Below are positions 37,308-46,193 of a stretch of 64,000 bases of DNA, in pieces. The stretch lies in assembly GCF_018603515.1 (NCBI RefSeq), contig NZ_JACATN010000003.1, forward strand, positions 124,001 to 188,000, in the 5' to 3' direction. The notes below the pieces were generated by a model. That model was given only the letters and a program-made list of their open reading frames with translations, was not told the DNA's origin and did not search any database. Every line of letters starts with the position of its first letter. The first letter of the stretch is position 1. A program made the translations under genes and the position numbers. Source of the DNA: Zobellia barbeyronii. Its GTDB lineage: Bacteria > Bacteroidota > Bacteroidia > Flavobacteriales > Flavobacteriaceae.

Positions 37308-39104
37308 ATGGAAACTATTTTAAATAAAAGTGCGGGTATGGGAGCCATCTTAACAGATGATGCGTCTACTACCTTTAGAGTTTGGGCACCCAATGCCGAT
37401 AAAGTTTTTGTTATTGGCGATTTTAACGATTGGAAAAAAGACGAGTTTGAACTGGAACTAGAGGATAATGGCTATTGGGCCGGCGTTACCGAAAAATGTA
37501 AAGAGGGCGACGAATACAAATTCCTAATCATAAACGGTAAGAACGAGTATGAACGTAACGACCCCTATGCCGTAGAGGTTACCAATAGTAATGGTAATTC
37601 TATTGCAAGGAAGCTAGATTTTGATTGGGAGGGAGACGATTTTCAAATTCCAAATTGGAACGAGCTGGTTATCTACGAGCTACATGTGGGTACTTTTAAC
37701 CGTAAAAAACCGGATCAGGTAGGTACGTTTGAAGATGTTATTGAGAAACTACCTTATTTAAAAAAACTGGGCATTAACTGTATAGAATTACTGCCCGTAG
37801 CAGAATTTGCAGGTGGAATTTCTTGGGGCTACAACCCAGCGCATCCTTTTGCTATTGAACAAGATTACGGCGGGCCGGATGGATTTGCTAAATTGATAAA
37901 AGAGGCACATAAACAAGGTATTGCCGTTATTATGGACGTGGTGTACAACCATTTTGGACCTTCGGATATAGCCCTTTGGCAATTTGATGGGTGGAGCGAA
38001 AATGATAAAGGTGGTATCTATTTTTATAATGATTACCGTTCGGAAACCCCATGGGGAGATACCCGACCTGATTATGGCCGGACCGAAGTAAGGAAATACA
38101 TTGCGGACAATGCTATCTTCTGGATAGAACAATACCGTTGTGATGGTCTCCGTATGGATGCCACTTCATATATTAGGTTTGAAGGTGGTGGTTTGGGAAT
38201 GGATACGGAAATAAACGAAGGGAATATCCTTATGCGTGATATTAACATGCAAATTCAATCTAAATACCCACATGTATTGACCATTGCCGAAGACCTAAAA
38301 GGTGATGATAAAGTAACGGACGGTTCTGAATATGGTGGTTTGGGTTACGGCTCCCAGTGGGATATGAATTTTGTACATCCCGTTCGTGAGGTACTTACCA
38401 TGATTAATGACTCAGATAGAGACCTTCAACAAATTGTGAACGCCCTTACCTACAGTTATAGTGGTGATGCTTTTAGAAGAATTGTTTATACGGAATCTCA
38501 TGATGAAGTTGCCAATGGCAAAGCACGTGTTCCAGAAGAAATTCAGCCGGGAGATGCAGAAAGTCCGTTTGCTAAAAAACGTGCTATTTTGGGTATTGTT
38601 CTTACCCTAACCGCTCCGGGAATTCCTATGCTGTTCCAGGGTCAGGAATTTATTGAAGATGAATATTTTCAGGATACGGAAGCATTGGATTGGGGAAAAC
38701 TAGATAAGCTTAAAGGCATTAATAAACTATCTACGGACCTCATTGCACTTAGAACCGGAAAAGCAGAACGCACCAACGGACTGCGCGGGCAACAGATAGA
38801 AATTGTTCACTTTAACCAAGACACCAAAATCCTTGCCTATGTCCGTAGTAGGGATGCTGATGATAATGAGCCTGTTCTGGTCATTCTAAACTTTGGAAAC
38901 AAGGCTTTTGAAGAATACGGAATTGGCGTTGCCAAAGATGCAGAATGGAAATTACGTTTCAATAGCACTTGGAAAGGCTATGATGAAGATTTCTCCGAAC
39001 TAGAGGTGGAAGGCATGGAAAAAGTAGAAGAACCAACGGACGAAAAACCGTTCACTGGTCAAATTACCATTCCTGCTTACGCAGCGCTCATTTATACGAA
39101 ATAA
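37308..39104 (+). CDS. GH13 alpha-glucan-active enzyme with CBM48 (branching-enzyme or TreZ-like)
   Basis: A 598-residue cytoplasmic enzyme from ATG 37308; an in-frame TTG at 37284 precedes it. The N-terminal CBM48 module is TTFRVWAPNADKVFVIGDFNDW. The GH13 barrel follows with motif I DVVYNHFG, motif II DGLRMDATSY (nucleophile Asp284), motif III IAEDLKG (acid/base Glu328) and motif IV ESHDE (Asp399). A C-terminal all-beta domain closes it. The overall arrangement resembles glycogen branching enzymes and maltooligosyl-trehalose trehalohydrolases; I cannot choose between these by eye. No treY or glg genes lie nearby. A probable osmotic or energy-store role fits the surrounding stress genes. Confidence 0.85.
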   Translation: METILNKSAGMGAILTDDASTTFRVWAPNADKVFVIGDFNDWKKDEFELELEDNGYWAGVTEKCKEGDEYKFLIINGKNEYERNDPYAVEVTNSNGNSIARKLDFDWEGDDFQIPNWNELVIYELHVGTFNRKKPDQVGTFEDVIEKLPYLKKLGINCIELLPVAEFAGGISWGYNPAHPFAIEQDYGGPDGFAKLIKEAHKQGIAVIMDVVYNHFGPSDIALWQFDGWSENDKGGIYFYNDYRSETPWGDTRPDYGRTEVRKYIADNAIFWIEQYRCDGLRMDATSYIRFEGGGLGMDTEINEGNILMRDINMQIQSKYPHVLTIAEDLKGDDKVTDGSEYGGLGYGSQWDMNFVHPVREVLTMINDSDRDLQQIVNALTYSYSGDAFRRIVYTESHDEVANGKARVPEEIQPGDAESPFAKKRAILGIVLTLTAPGIPMLFQGQEFIEDEYFQDTEALDWGKLDKLKGINKLSTDLIALRTGKAERTNGLRGQQIEIVHFNQDTKILAYVRSRDADDNEPVLVILNFGNKAFEEYGIGVAKDAEWKLRFNSTWKGYDEDFSELEVEGMEKVEEPTDEKPFTGQITIPAYAALIYTK

Positions 39105-39133
39105 GCACAAGTACGGTTTACGGAAGTATATAG

Positions 39134-39185
39134 AACTGCCCCATGGCGCCAGTACATTTTACTTGGAGTTATGGGGCAGTTTTTT
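39134..39185 (+). terminator. Terminator of the GH13 gene
   Basis: Arms AACTGCCCCAT (39134-39144) and ATGGGGCAGTT (39171-39181) with a 26-bp loop that itself partly pairs, then T residues to 39185. It lies 29 bp past the stop codon. Confidence 0.85.
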
Positions 39186-39404
39186 AATGCCTTAACGTCT
39201 CTGGCAACCTCCTACTCCACTTGAAAACCCATTGCAATGGAATCCATCAAAAAAGAAACGGATAGCGGCTATTCTCCTCAAAACAGGCCATTATCTTAGT
39301 GTTATGTTTAACCTGTGTTCAAAAACACTCCACTTTAAAAATTCAAGAATGAAGTGCAAAATGCCCGTTTTGGGCCCTGAACACCATAAAAAAGAGAGAA
39401 AAAC

Positions 39405-39566
39405 ATGAAATATCTTATATATAGTATCATAATAGTGTTGATTATTGGATGGATTTTAGGATTTTTGGTCTTTCAGATTTTAGGAGGCCTAATTCACCTT
39501 TTATTGGTACTGGCCGTAATCCTAATTATCTATAACTGGTTTATAGGTCAGAAAAATAAAGAATAA
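39405..39566 (+). CDS. Small Lmo0937-like membrane protein
   Basis: A 53-residue protein with two transmembrane helices (about 4-24 and 27-47) and a charged tail GQKNKE. It starts at ATG 39405 (MKYLIYSIIIVLIIGWILGF) and stops at TAA 39564-39566. The size and pattern fit the lmo0937/DUF5670 family of tiny stress-associated membrane proteins, whose molecular role is unknown. It is followed 21 bp later by the DUF808 gene and probably cotranscribed. Confidence 0.72.
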   Translation: MKYLIYSIIIVLIIGWILGFLVFQILGGLIHLLLVLAVILIIYNWFIGQKNKE

Positions 39567-39587
39567 TTAAAAAGCACCCCTTTAGCT

Positions 39588-40469
39588 ATGGCCTCAGGAT
39601 TTTTTGCGTTACTAGATGATATTGCTGCACTTATGGATGATGTGGCGGCTATGAGTAAAATTACGGCCAAGAAAACGGCCGGTATTCTAGGAGATGATTT
39701 GGCAGTAAATGCGGAGAAAGCCTCCGGTTTTATGTCCGATCGTGAAATTCCTGTGCTTTGGGCCATCTCCAAAGGTTCCATGATCAATAAAATTATTATT
39801 CTGCCTATTGCCTTTCTGTTAAGTTACCTATTGCCCCCCGCTATTATTGTAGCGCTGGTGTTAGGTGGACTCTATTTGGCATATGAAGGAGCCGAAAAAA
39901 TCTATGAGGTTTTTGTACCGCACCATGATGCCGCACATGAAACCTTGAATACAGAAATGACCGAAGCAGATATTCTTGCTTTGGAAAAAGTACGCGTAAA
40001 AGCAGCCATTGTAACAGATTTTATACTCTCCGTAGAGATTGTTATCATAGCCTTGGGCTCCGTGGCAGATGAGCCGTTAAATATTCAAATACCCGTAGTT
40101 TCGCTAATTGCATTAATTGCCACCGTTGGTGTGTATGGTATTGTAGCCATGATTGTACGTATGGATGAATTTGGCCTTAAACTCATTAACCTTAATGAGC
40201 AGGATAATAGCTTTTCTGATTATGTAGGCAGGTTCTTGGTAGGTGCCTTACCATGGGTTATAAAAAGTCTATCTGTTATTGGTACTATTGCGCTCCTATT
40301 GGTTGCCGGTGGTATTTTTGTACATAACATTCATTTCTTCCATGACCTTTTACCACAATTACCGGACATTGTTAAAGAATTTCTAGTAGGCCTTGGCGTA
40401 GGTTTGGTAGTCTTGGCAGGCGTTAAATTAGTAATGAAGGTGATTAGCCTTTTTAAGAAGAAGAAGTAA
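39588..40469 (+). CDS. DUF808 (YedI-like) inner-membrane protein
   Basis: A 293-residue polytopic membrane protein. The N-terminal signature MASGFFALLDDIAALMDDVA followed by MSKITAKKTAGILGDDLAVNAEKASG is typical of DUF808/YedI. About six hydrophobic helices follow (e.g. IIILPIAFLLSYLLPPAIIV, FILSVEIVIIALGSV, VGVYGIVAMIVRMD, SLSVIGTIALLLVAGGIF, VGLGVGLVVLAGVKLVM). The function is unknown. It is the last core gene before the first accessory cassette array. No terminator with a clear T-run follows directly. Confidence 0.92.
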   Translation: MASGFFALLDDIAALMDDVAAMSKITAKKTAGILGDDLAVNAEKASGFMSDREIPVLWAISKGSMINKIIILPIAFLLSYLLPPAIIVALVLGGLYLAYEGAEKIYEVFVPHHDAAHETLNTEMTEADILALEKVRVKAAIVTDFILSVEIVIIALGSVADEPLNIQIPVVSLIALIATVGVYGIVAMIVRMDEFGLKLINLNEQDNSFSDYVGRFLVGALPWVIKSLSVIGTIALLLVAGGIFVHNIHFFHDLLPQLPDIVKEFLVGLGVGLVVLAGVKLVMKVISLFKKKK

Positions 40470-40670
40470 CCGCACTACCCAACTTGGAATTGTTTCTTAT
40501 TTTTTATTTTTTGCTTTTCAGCGGATGTTTTATGGGCTGTAAGCCGATGATGCTTGTTGCCCAATACGCTAGAGGTGATTTTCATTTTAGGCCGAAGCTT
40601 TCTTGCAGATTTCTAACTCCAGATTTCTTTTTAAATAAACTTTCCTCAAAAATTGACGTATGACCCCCTT

Positions 40671-40870
40671 ACGTCGATAAATTCCTACACTTTAACGAAT
40701 AGTGTTATTCTTACACTATACTTACGGATTTCTGTAATCGTATTTTGATTAGTATTGTGATCTTTATAGATGAATATAAAAGGTAAAGAAAACTACATAA
40801 AATAGCTAGTTTCTTTTTACCGCTAGATTAGAGATATAAAGCAACTAGTTGTTTTTTATAATTGTTGGCT
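40671..40870 (+). repeat. Leader repeat L1 of cassette array 1
   Basis: One of three diverged ~165-205 bp copies (others 51465-51669 and 58696-58860). It shares ACGTCGATAAATTCC, CGAATAGTGT and CTGTAATCGTATTTT with L3, and CTAGATTAGAGA plus AAAGCAACTAGTTG with L2. It ends in an imperfect palindrome (about 40836-40860) and then GTTGGCT (40864-40870). The first cassette gene starts 27 bp later. It may be an attI-like insertion point or a promoter-bearing leader; this is inference. Confidence 0.72.
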
Positions 40871-40896
40871 ACAATCTAAAAACCATCGCAAATTAA

Positions 40897-41685
40897 ATGA
40901 GTGAATTAACTAAAAATATGAATCAGATGTTATTTGAAATCGATAAAAAGCGATGGGTTTCACTTTCAAAAGATTCAGCGAAAGATTTGTTCAAAGCAAA
41001 AGATAAACTTAGGGCATTTGGTTTAATTGAAAGACAAGGTAAATATTCTTGGAAATTGACTCGAAGTGGATATGAGGCTGTTGAATTTGGCGGTTTCGAG
41101 GAATGGCTTTCTCAAAATCAAACTGACCAAAATCAAAAAATTCAGCAGAATTATAATGCAGAAAATATAACAGTCACGAATGATAACTCAAGTACAATAA
41201 AACACTCTGATGGAAATGAAGTGCAACAAGAGCCTATTATTAAAAGAATAATCATAGGTGTATTAATTATAATTATTGCTGGAGTAGCAATGATTTATGT
41301 CAAAGATTATTTCTTTACAAATACTGAAGATGATTTTAATAGCAACAATACAACTCAACCGATTTCAGTAGTATTTCAAGGCGGAGAAAATGCTGAAGTC
41401 AGATATTCAGTAAATCTCTCGTTAATCGACTCTTTAATTTTGAATACAGTTAAGCGTTTCGGAAGTCAAGAAAAGTCTAGTGAATATATTGCTTTGAAAA
41501 TAAAGAATCAGATTATATCAACATTAGAATCGACGACTTTAGAAATTGCAAGACAGAAAAGAGATTCTCTTTCTGAAAGTATAATTGCTAAAACAATTGA
41601 CGAACAAATGTATAGCGGATACAAAATAAGTACATTGAACTTGAATGAGATAAAGACTGTAGCTAACAATGTATTTAAAAAATAG
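40897..41685 (+). CDS. Cassette A: hypothetical membrane-anchored protein with HTH-like N-terminus
   Basis: A 262-residue protein from ATG 40897. The N-terminal ~70 residues look like a small winged-helix-type fold (KAKDKLRAFGLIERQGKYSWKLTRSGYEAV). Next come a polar linker (75-110), a transmembrane helix (IIIGVLIIIIAGVAMIYVK, about 118-138) and a ~120-residue outer domain with helical, possibly prohibitin-like segments. I do not recognise the family. The last codons and the stop lie inside the hairpin site that begins at 41661, so its C-terminal ANNVFKK is encoded by the repeat. The cassette is bounded by GTTGGCT and AGCTAAC. Linked with the Hachiman cassette, so a defence role is possible but unproven. 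Confidence 0.6.
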   Translation: MSELTKNMNQMLFEIDKKRWVSLSKDSAKDLFKAKDKLRAFGLIERQGKYSWKLTRSGYEAVEFGGFEEWLSQNQTDQNQKIQQNYNAENITVTNDNSSTIKHSDGNEVQQEPIIKRIIIGVLIIIIAGVAMIYVKDYFFTNTEDDFNSNNTTQPISVVFQGGENAEVRYSVNLSLIDSLILNTVKRFGSQEKSSEYIALKIKNQIISTLESTTLEIARQKRDSLSESIIAKTIDEQMYSGYKISTLNLNEIKTVANNVFKK

Positions 41686-41855
41686 CGAAAATCATTGCTT
41701 ACACTAAGGTTTTGGCATTTTTGGAAAGTCGCCAAATTTTTAAATTTGACGATTTCCAATAAAAAAATAAATAGTAAAATTTAAAAATTCGGCTTGTGTG
41801 TTCCGAAAGTTAGCGTTTGTTTTCAACGCTACTTTTCATATGCAAACCGTTGTGC
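41661..41855 (+). repeat. attC-like hairpin site S1 between cassettes A and B
   Basis: 195 bp running from AGCTAAC (41661-41667) to GTTGTGC (41849-41855). Imperfect arms GTATTTAAAAAATAGCG (41671-41687) and CGCTACTTTTCATATGC (41827-41843) pair at 13 of 17 positions. Inner partial repeats are present. The body is ~75% alike by eye to S2 at 60899. The 7-mer ends pair across each cassette rather than across the site, as in integron attC sites. Not a terminator (no T-run after a tight stem). Confidence 0.75.
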
Positions 41856-41933
41856 AACATTGAATAAGTGAAACAATAGAAATTTTTAATCGAATGGAGT
41901 CTAATTGAATGATTCAAATGGCAAAATCAAAAC

Positions 41934-42716
41934 ATGGATGTACTGAGATATTTTAATGAGGTTGCTGGAGAAGCACTAGTTCGATTTACTCTAAATGAAG
42001 ATGAAAGGCAAGACTTTTTAGACAGTTTACCAGAGGATTTTTACATCAATTATATTAGCAAAAGTGAATTAGAAAGTCAGTCGCAAGCGAACGAACTACC
42101 TCAACATGATTTTTTTAATCAATTCAAAATTCCTGAAATACCGGAGTATGCAAACATTCGTTCAGGTGATTTTGGAGAAATGCTCTGTTTTGTTTTACTA
42201 AAAAACAAAGGTCAAGAAAAAGGGGTTTGGCTTGTTGGTCCTAGGAAATGGAGATGGAAGGGAGATAAAAATAAAGCTTGTCACGGTTCTGATGTAGTCG
42301 TGTTTCATCGACATGGACATACTCCTTCGGATAAAGACGGAATAGAAGCAGTAGAGTCAAAAATGAAATCTTTAGCAAGTAAAGGTGCACCAATACAAAA
42401 CGCTATAAATGGAGCTATAGATGATAAGATTAAACGTCTAGCTAAAACACTTAATTGGATTCATGATAGGCTTGCCACTGAAGGAAAACCGCGACTACGT
42501 GAAGCTATCAATCGATACCGATTTCTTGACAAACACCCTACTTATTATAAGAAATTTCATGCGATTGCCATTATCGATGATGACCTTGTTGAAGTTGAAA
42601 TAGCCAAAGAAGTTCATTTGAGCGATGATGAAATTGAAGTGTCAGTAATCAGTATGCAAAATCTCAAAGGTGCTTATGAAGCCACTTTTCGTGCAATAAT
42701 TAATCATTTACAATGA
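41934..42716 (+). CDS. hamA: HamA-type nuclease of a Hachiman defence system (DUF1837)
   Basis: A 260-residue protein of the DUF1837 family. Residues that suggest a PD-(D/E)xK-like nuclease: Asp79 and Glu82 in SGDFGEMLCFVLL, Asp120 in ACHGSDVVVF, and Glu141-x-Lys143 in VESKMK. No signal peptide. Its stop overlaps the helicase start as ATGA (42713-42716), so HamA and HamB are translationally coupled, the standard Hachiman order. HamAB detects phage DNA and degrades nucleic acid; the helicase licenses the nuclease. The pair fills one cassette bounded by GTTGTGC and ACACAAC. AbpA/AbpB is a related name for similar systems. Confidence 0.85.
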   Translation: MDVLRYFNEVAGEALVRFTLNEDERQDFLDSLPEDFYINYISKSELESQSQANELPQHDFFNQFKIPEIPEYANIRSGDFGEMLCFVLLKNKGQEKGVWLVGPRKWRWKGDKNKACHGSDVVVFHRHGHTPSDKDGIEAVESKMKSLASKGAPIQNAINGAIDDKIKRLAKTLNWIHDRLATEGKPRLREAINRYRFLDKHPTYYKKFHAIAIIDDDLVEVEIAKEVHLSDDEIEVSVISMQNLKGAYEATFRAIINHLQ

Positions 42717-45700
42717 GTCTTAATATCCGATTAAACCTTTGGATTGCCCAATCAGAATCTTGGCAGGCATTTAAAGATTTTGACTTACCTCAAGATGACC
42801 GCGCGAATTATTCCTTCCTCCCAATTTTTGATGATTTTTATATCACATTATTTTGTAGAGCATTTGATCTTTTAAAGCAAAATGAACTTACTGAAGAACA
42901 AAAGAAAGACATACTTGCTATTGGAAGCGGATTGGTTATTTTCTCTCTAGAAGGTAAACGAGAAACGTTTCATGGAATAAGTTTTCATGACAATATGCTT
43001 TACGCATCAAGCATGTATTATTTATCTGACTTTCCCGCATCCGCTTTATTGCTTGCGCGTAAATTTAACGAGACAGATTATGACTATCCAACAGATAAAT
43101 TTATAGTTGAATTCTTAACTCGAAAATTATCTGCTCATAACGAATTAAGTCAATTCGTTCAAAGATTCTTGTCTGATGGTGAAGAACAGGAGTTAATAAC
43201 TCTTGAGAAAGATTTAAAAAATAAAATTATTTTAGAAGATAACAACGCTGAAAGGTATCACTCTTCAATACTTGCATCCTCCATTCTACATACATTTCGA
43301 AGAGATAATATTTGGTTCGATTTATTACAACTTATAGATGATAAAGAATATTGGAAGCCATTTGTTCAGTATTCTCTTAAACGTCCTGTGCCAGTTTGGA
43401 GTTTCTTTCCTTCTCAAAAGCGTGCCTTAGCTGCTGGTGTATTAAGCAATCAAACCGTTTCACTTCAAATGCCTACAAGTGCTGGAAAAACTGCTATCAG
43501 TGAATTAGTAATCTACAATGCTTGGAAAATTAATTCAGAACATAAGACACTTTACTTAGCTCCATTTCGATCACTTGCTGCTGAATTGAATCAAAGTATG
43601 GGTAAGCATCTTCGAAGTTTGAATATTAAGACTAAAAGCATTTATGGTGGTCATTTACCTAATACTGACGAACAAGAAGCTATAGAGTCCGTGAACTTAT
43701 TAGTTTCAACTCCCGAAAAAATGTTGGCGGTAGAAGACGCATTACCTAAGATTCTTGACACTTTTGATACTATAATTTGTGATGAAGGTCATTTACTAGA
43801 TGATAAACAGAGAGGTTTAAGCTACGAATTACTATTATCTAGACTAAAATCTCATAAAAAACCTGGTAGACGTTTTGTTTTTATTTCTGCTATAATTCCA
43901 AATATTAGTACTATAAACAGTTGGTTAGGAGGTACAGATGAAACTGTTATAGATTCGGACTACAGACCTACTCAACTTGAATATGGTTTTTTGGAAAAAG
44001 GTTCAAAAGGCAATTTTAACTTGATAGTAAACCCACTTTCAACATATCCAATTCGATACGATTTATATAGATATTTAGTAGCTGACTCTTTAAAATTTCA
44101 CTCTGATGATCAATTAAAGTCAACTAGCAGCCTAAAAAGCATTTCATCAGCGGTAGCGCTGCGCGCATTACCTTCAGGAGCGGTTGCACTCTTCACTACA
44201 GAAAAACGAGGACATCGAGGTGTAGAAGATTTAGGAGAAGAAATTATAAGACAAACTAACGAGCATATTCAAGTGAATTACCCGATAGATTATGCAGAAG
44301 CTGAACACACTGAGAAATTACAAGCCTACTTTTCTGAAGTGTTTGGTCAGGATTACCTTCTTACAAGGTTAGTTGAAAAAGGAGCACTTTTTCATCATGG
44401 AGATTTACCCCAAGACGTACGTGAAGTAATCGAAGATGCCTTAAGGGAGGAAAAAGTGAGAATGGTAATTTGTAATACCACTTTAGCTGAAGGAGTGAAC
44501 CTCCCTATTAGAACAATGGTTTTACATAGTACCCAACGTATGGGACCAAACAAAAGACCAGTTTCAATGACTGTGAGAAGTTTGAAAAACTTAGTTGGTA
44601 GAGCTGGAAGAGCTGGAAAAGAAACTAAAGGATTAATCATTGTACCACATAAACGAGATCAAGGTCTTGTTAAACAGTTGATTCGCGAGGAAGGTGTAGA
44701 ACAAGTAAACGGGATGTTGTATAATCTGATTAGTGAGATAACTGGCGTTTTGAGAAGCAAAGGAATTGAACTTACAAATGAAATCCTTGATGCTCAAAAT
44801 GAAGAATTTCTTCAATGGCTTGATTCAATTGATATTTCACTAATTGATTTGCTTTCTGAAGACATTGACCCCGAGGAACTTGAACAAGTAGTTAGCAACA
44901 TGCTCTCAAATACTCTGAGCCATCATCAGGCTTCTGAAGAAGAAAAACAAACACAAGAACAATTATTTAATTTACGTGCCAATAAAATTAGAAGTTACAT
45001 AGAAGAGGGGAAATTCGCTCAAATTCGTCTATCTGGTACTTCGCTTAGAAGTTTTCAATCAATATCTGAAATTTTCGATTTTGAAAATGAAATTTGGACA
45101 AAGAAATTCAATTCACCTTTAGACGAGGATTGGATAAATTATTTAATCGTAGAAGGGTTGCTCCCTTCTAAAGAATTTCAAAGCGCACTTGATAAATTCA
45201 ACGTTTGGACTATGAAAGAAGGAAATGAGCTATCTAATGAGGATATTCTCAAGGCATTTCAGCTTTGGATGGAAGGCAACTGGTATAGTCAAATTGCCCT
45301 TGCTTTAAATACAGACGTTTATAAGGTAATTCGTTTAATAAACAGTCTTATTGCTTATAATTTACAAACATTAGCATCCTCTGTAATACGAATCAAAATG
45401 GCGAAAGACAAGGATTATAAGCCAAACTCACTAATTTTCAATTGGCCTTTATTTTTGCAGTATGGTATTGATACAAAAATGAAATTAATTCTTTACGAGT
45501 TGGGATTAACTGATAGAGTTGCGGTACTTCACCTTAGTAGAGTTCTTCAAAGCATGGAAATTGAAATAAGTGATGATAATGTGTTGGCTGCGACAATACT
45601 TGAAAAAGTTGAAGTAATTAAAGCTGAATTAATAGACAAAATTCCATTTATTGCTTTTGACAAGATTGATCGATTTATACAACTTTTAAAATTTAGATAA
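42713..45700 (+). CDS. hamB: HamB superfamily 2 helicase of a Hachiman defence system
   Basis: A 995-residue DExH helicase. Walker A PTSAGKT at 254-260, Walker B DEGH at 357-360, SAIIPNIS (motif III-like), ICNTTLAEGVNLPIRT (motif V) and VGRAGRAGK (motif VI, Gly629-Arg633) are visible. The ~240-residue N-terminal and ~330-residue C-terminal parts are helical and specific to this family. Ski2-like helicase core. It acts with HamA as a DNA-damage or phage-genome sensor. It overlaps hamA by 4 bp. The codon and base use is A/T-richer to the eye than nearby core genes, which fits acquired DNA. Confidence 0.88.
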   Translation: MSLNIRLNLWIAQSESWQAFKDFDLPQDDRANYSFLPIFDDFYITLFCRAFDLLKQNELTEEQKKDILAIGSGLVIFSLEGKRETFHGISFHDNMLYASSMYYLSDFPASALLLARKFNETDYDYPTDKFIVEFLTRKLSAHNELSQFVQRFLSDGEEQELITLEKDLKNKIILEDNNAERYHSSILASSILHTFRRDNIWFDLLQLIDDKEYWKPFVQYSLKRPVPVWSFFPSQKRALAAGVLSNQTVSLQMPTSAGKTAISELVIYNAWKINSEHKTLYLAPFRSLAAELNQSMGKHLRSLNIKTKSIYGGHLPNTDEQEAIESVNLLVSTPEKMLAVEDALPKILDTFDTIICDEGHLLDDKQRGLSYELLLSRLKSHKKPGRRFVFISAIIPNISTINSWLGGTDETVIDSDYRPTQLEYGFLEKGSKGNFNLIVNPLSTYPIRYDLYRYLVADSLKFHSDDQLKSTSSLKSISSAVALRALPSGAVALFTTEKRGHRGVEDLGEEIIRQTNEHIQVNYPIDYAEAEHTEKLQAYFSEVFGQDYLLTRLVEKGALFHHGDLPQDVREVIEDALREEKVRMVICNTTLAEGVNLPIRTMVLHSTQRMGPNKRPVSMTVRSLKNLVGRAGRAGKETKGLIIVPHKRDQGLVKQLIREEGVEQVNGMLYNLISEITGVLRSKGIELTNEILDAQNEEFLQWLDSIDISLIDLLSEDIDPEELEQVVSNMLSNTLSHHQASEEEKQTQEQLFNLRANKIRSYIEEGKFAQIRLSGTSLRSFQSISEIFDFENEIWTKKFNSPLDEDWINYLIVEGLLPSKEFQSALDKFNVWTMKEGNELSNEDILKAFQLWMEGNWYSQIALALNTDVYKVIRLINSLIAYNLQTLASSVIRIKMAKDKDYKPNSLIFNWPLFLQYGIDTKMKLILYELGLTDRVAVLHLSRVLQSMEIEISDDNVLAATILEKVEVIKAELIDKIPFIAFDKIDRFIQLLKFR

Positions 45701-45710
45701 ATAAAAAGTT

Positions 45711-45717
45711 ACACAAC
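45711..45717 (+). repeat. 3' boundary of the Hachiman cassette
   Basis: ACACAAC, complementary at 6 of 7 positions to GTTGTGC at 41849. Located 10 bp after the hamB stop. No full hairpin site follows, so the array ends here. Confidence 0.5.
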
Positions 45718-45860
45718 AAAGAACTGAGGTGAAAAACAAACAAATTCCCTACCTGTCCTACCTCCAACAGCCAAACCATTGGAAATTATTAGCACCAAAC
45801 TTTAGATAATATAAGAAAGGTATTAGTCTCTCTAAAAACCATAAGCTGGTCTACTAATTC

Positions 45861-46031
45861 TTACAAGCATATTTGATTTTTTACCACCACTTTTAAATGT
45901 ATATTTTGATTGCCTGTTATTCTATGGGCTTCTTTAATTTCTTCAAAATCATTTATTTTTTCAAGCACATGTCTTAGTTGGCCAGGGAAAACTTTTAAGA
46001 TAATAAAAGCATTATTCCTGATGTCTTAAAA
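45861..46031 (-). pseudogene. Remnant of an Lrp/AsnC-family regulator (RAM domain only)
   Basis: The minus-strand frame encodes NNAFIILKVFPGQLRHVLEK, then INDFEEIKEAHRITGNQNIH, then LKVVVKNQICL and a stop at 45861-45863. This is the C-terminal RAM (ligand-binding) domain pattern of AsnC/Lrp regulators. A stop codon lies 24 bp upstream of the recognisable start and no HTH domain or plausible start codon is nearby. It is therefore a truncated gene remnant, located 144 bp beyond the end of the Hachiman cassette. Confidence 0.68.
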
Positions 46032-46193
46032 TTGGAAAGAACTACCGTTTCAAAACCTCTATAAAAGCTTCCCTTTTGATTCCCAACTCTTTCCAGATTT
46101 CGCTTTTAAGTTTGCATTGTATTTCAATTAAAACCTTATAAAATGTAGACAGAAACCGTTCAGTTTATATGATTGAACAGCTTAAAAATTACA

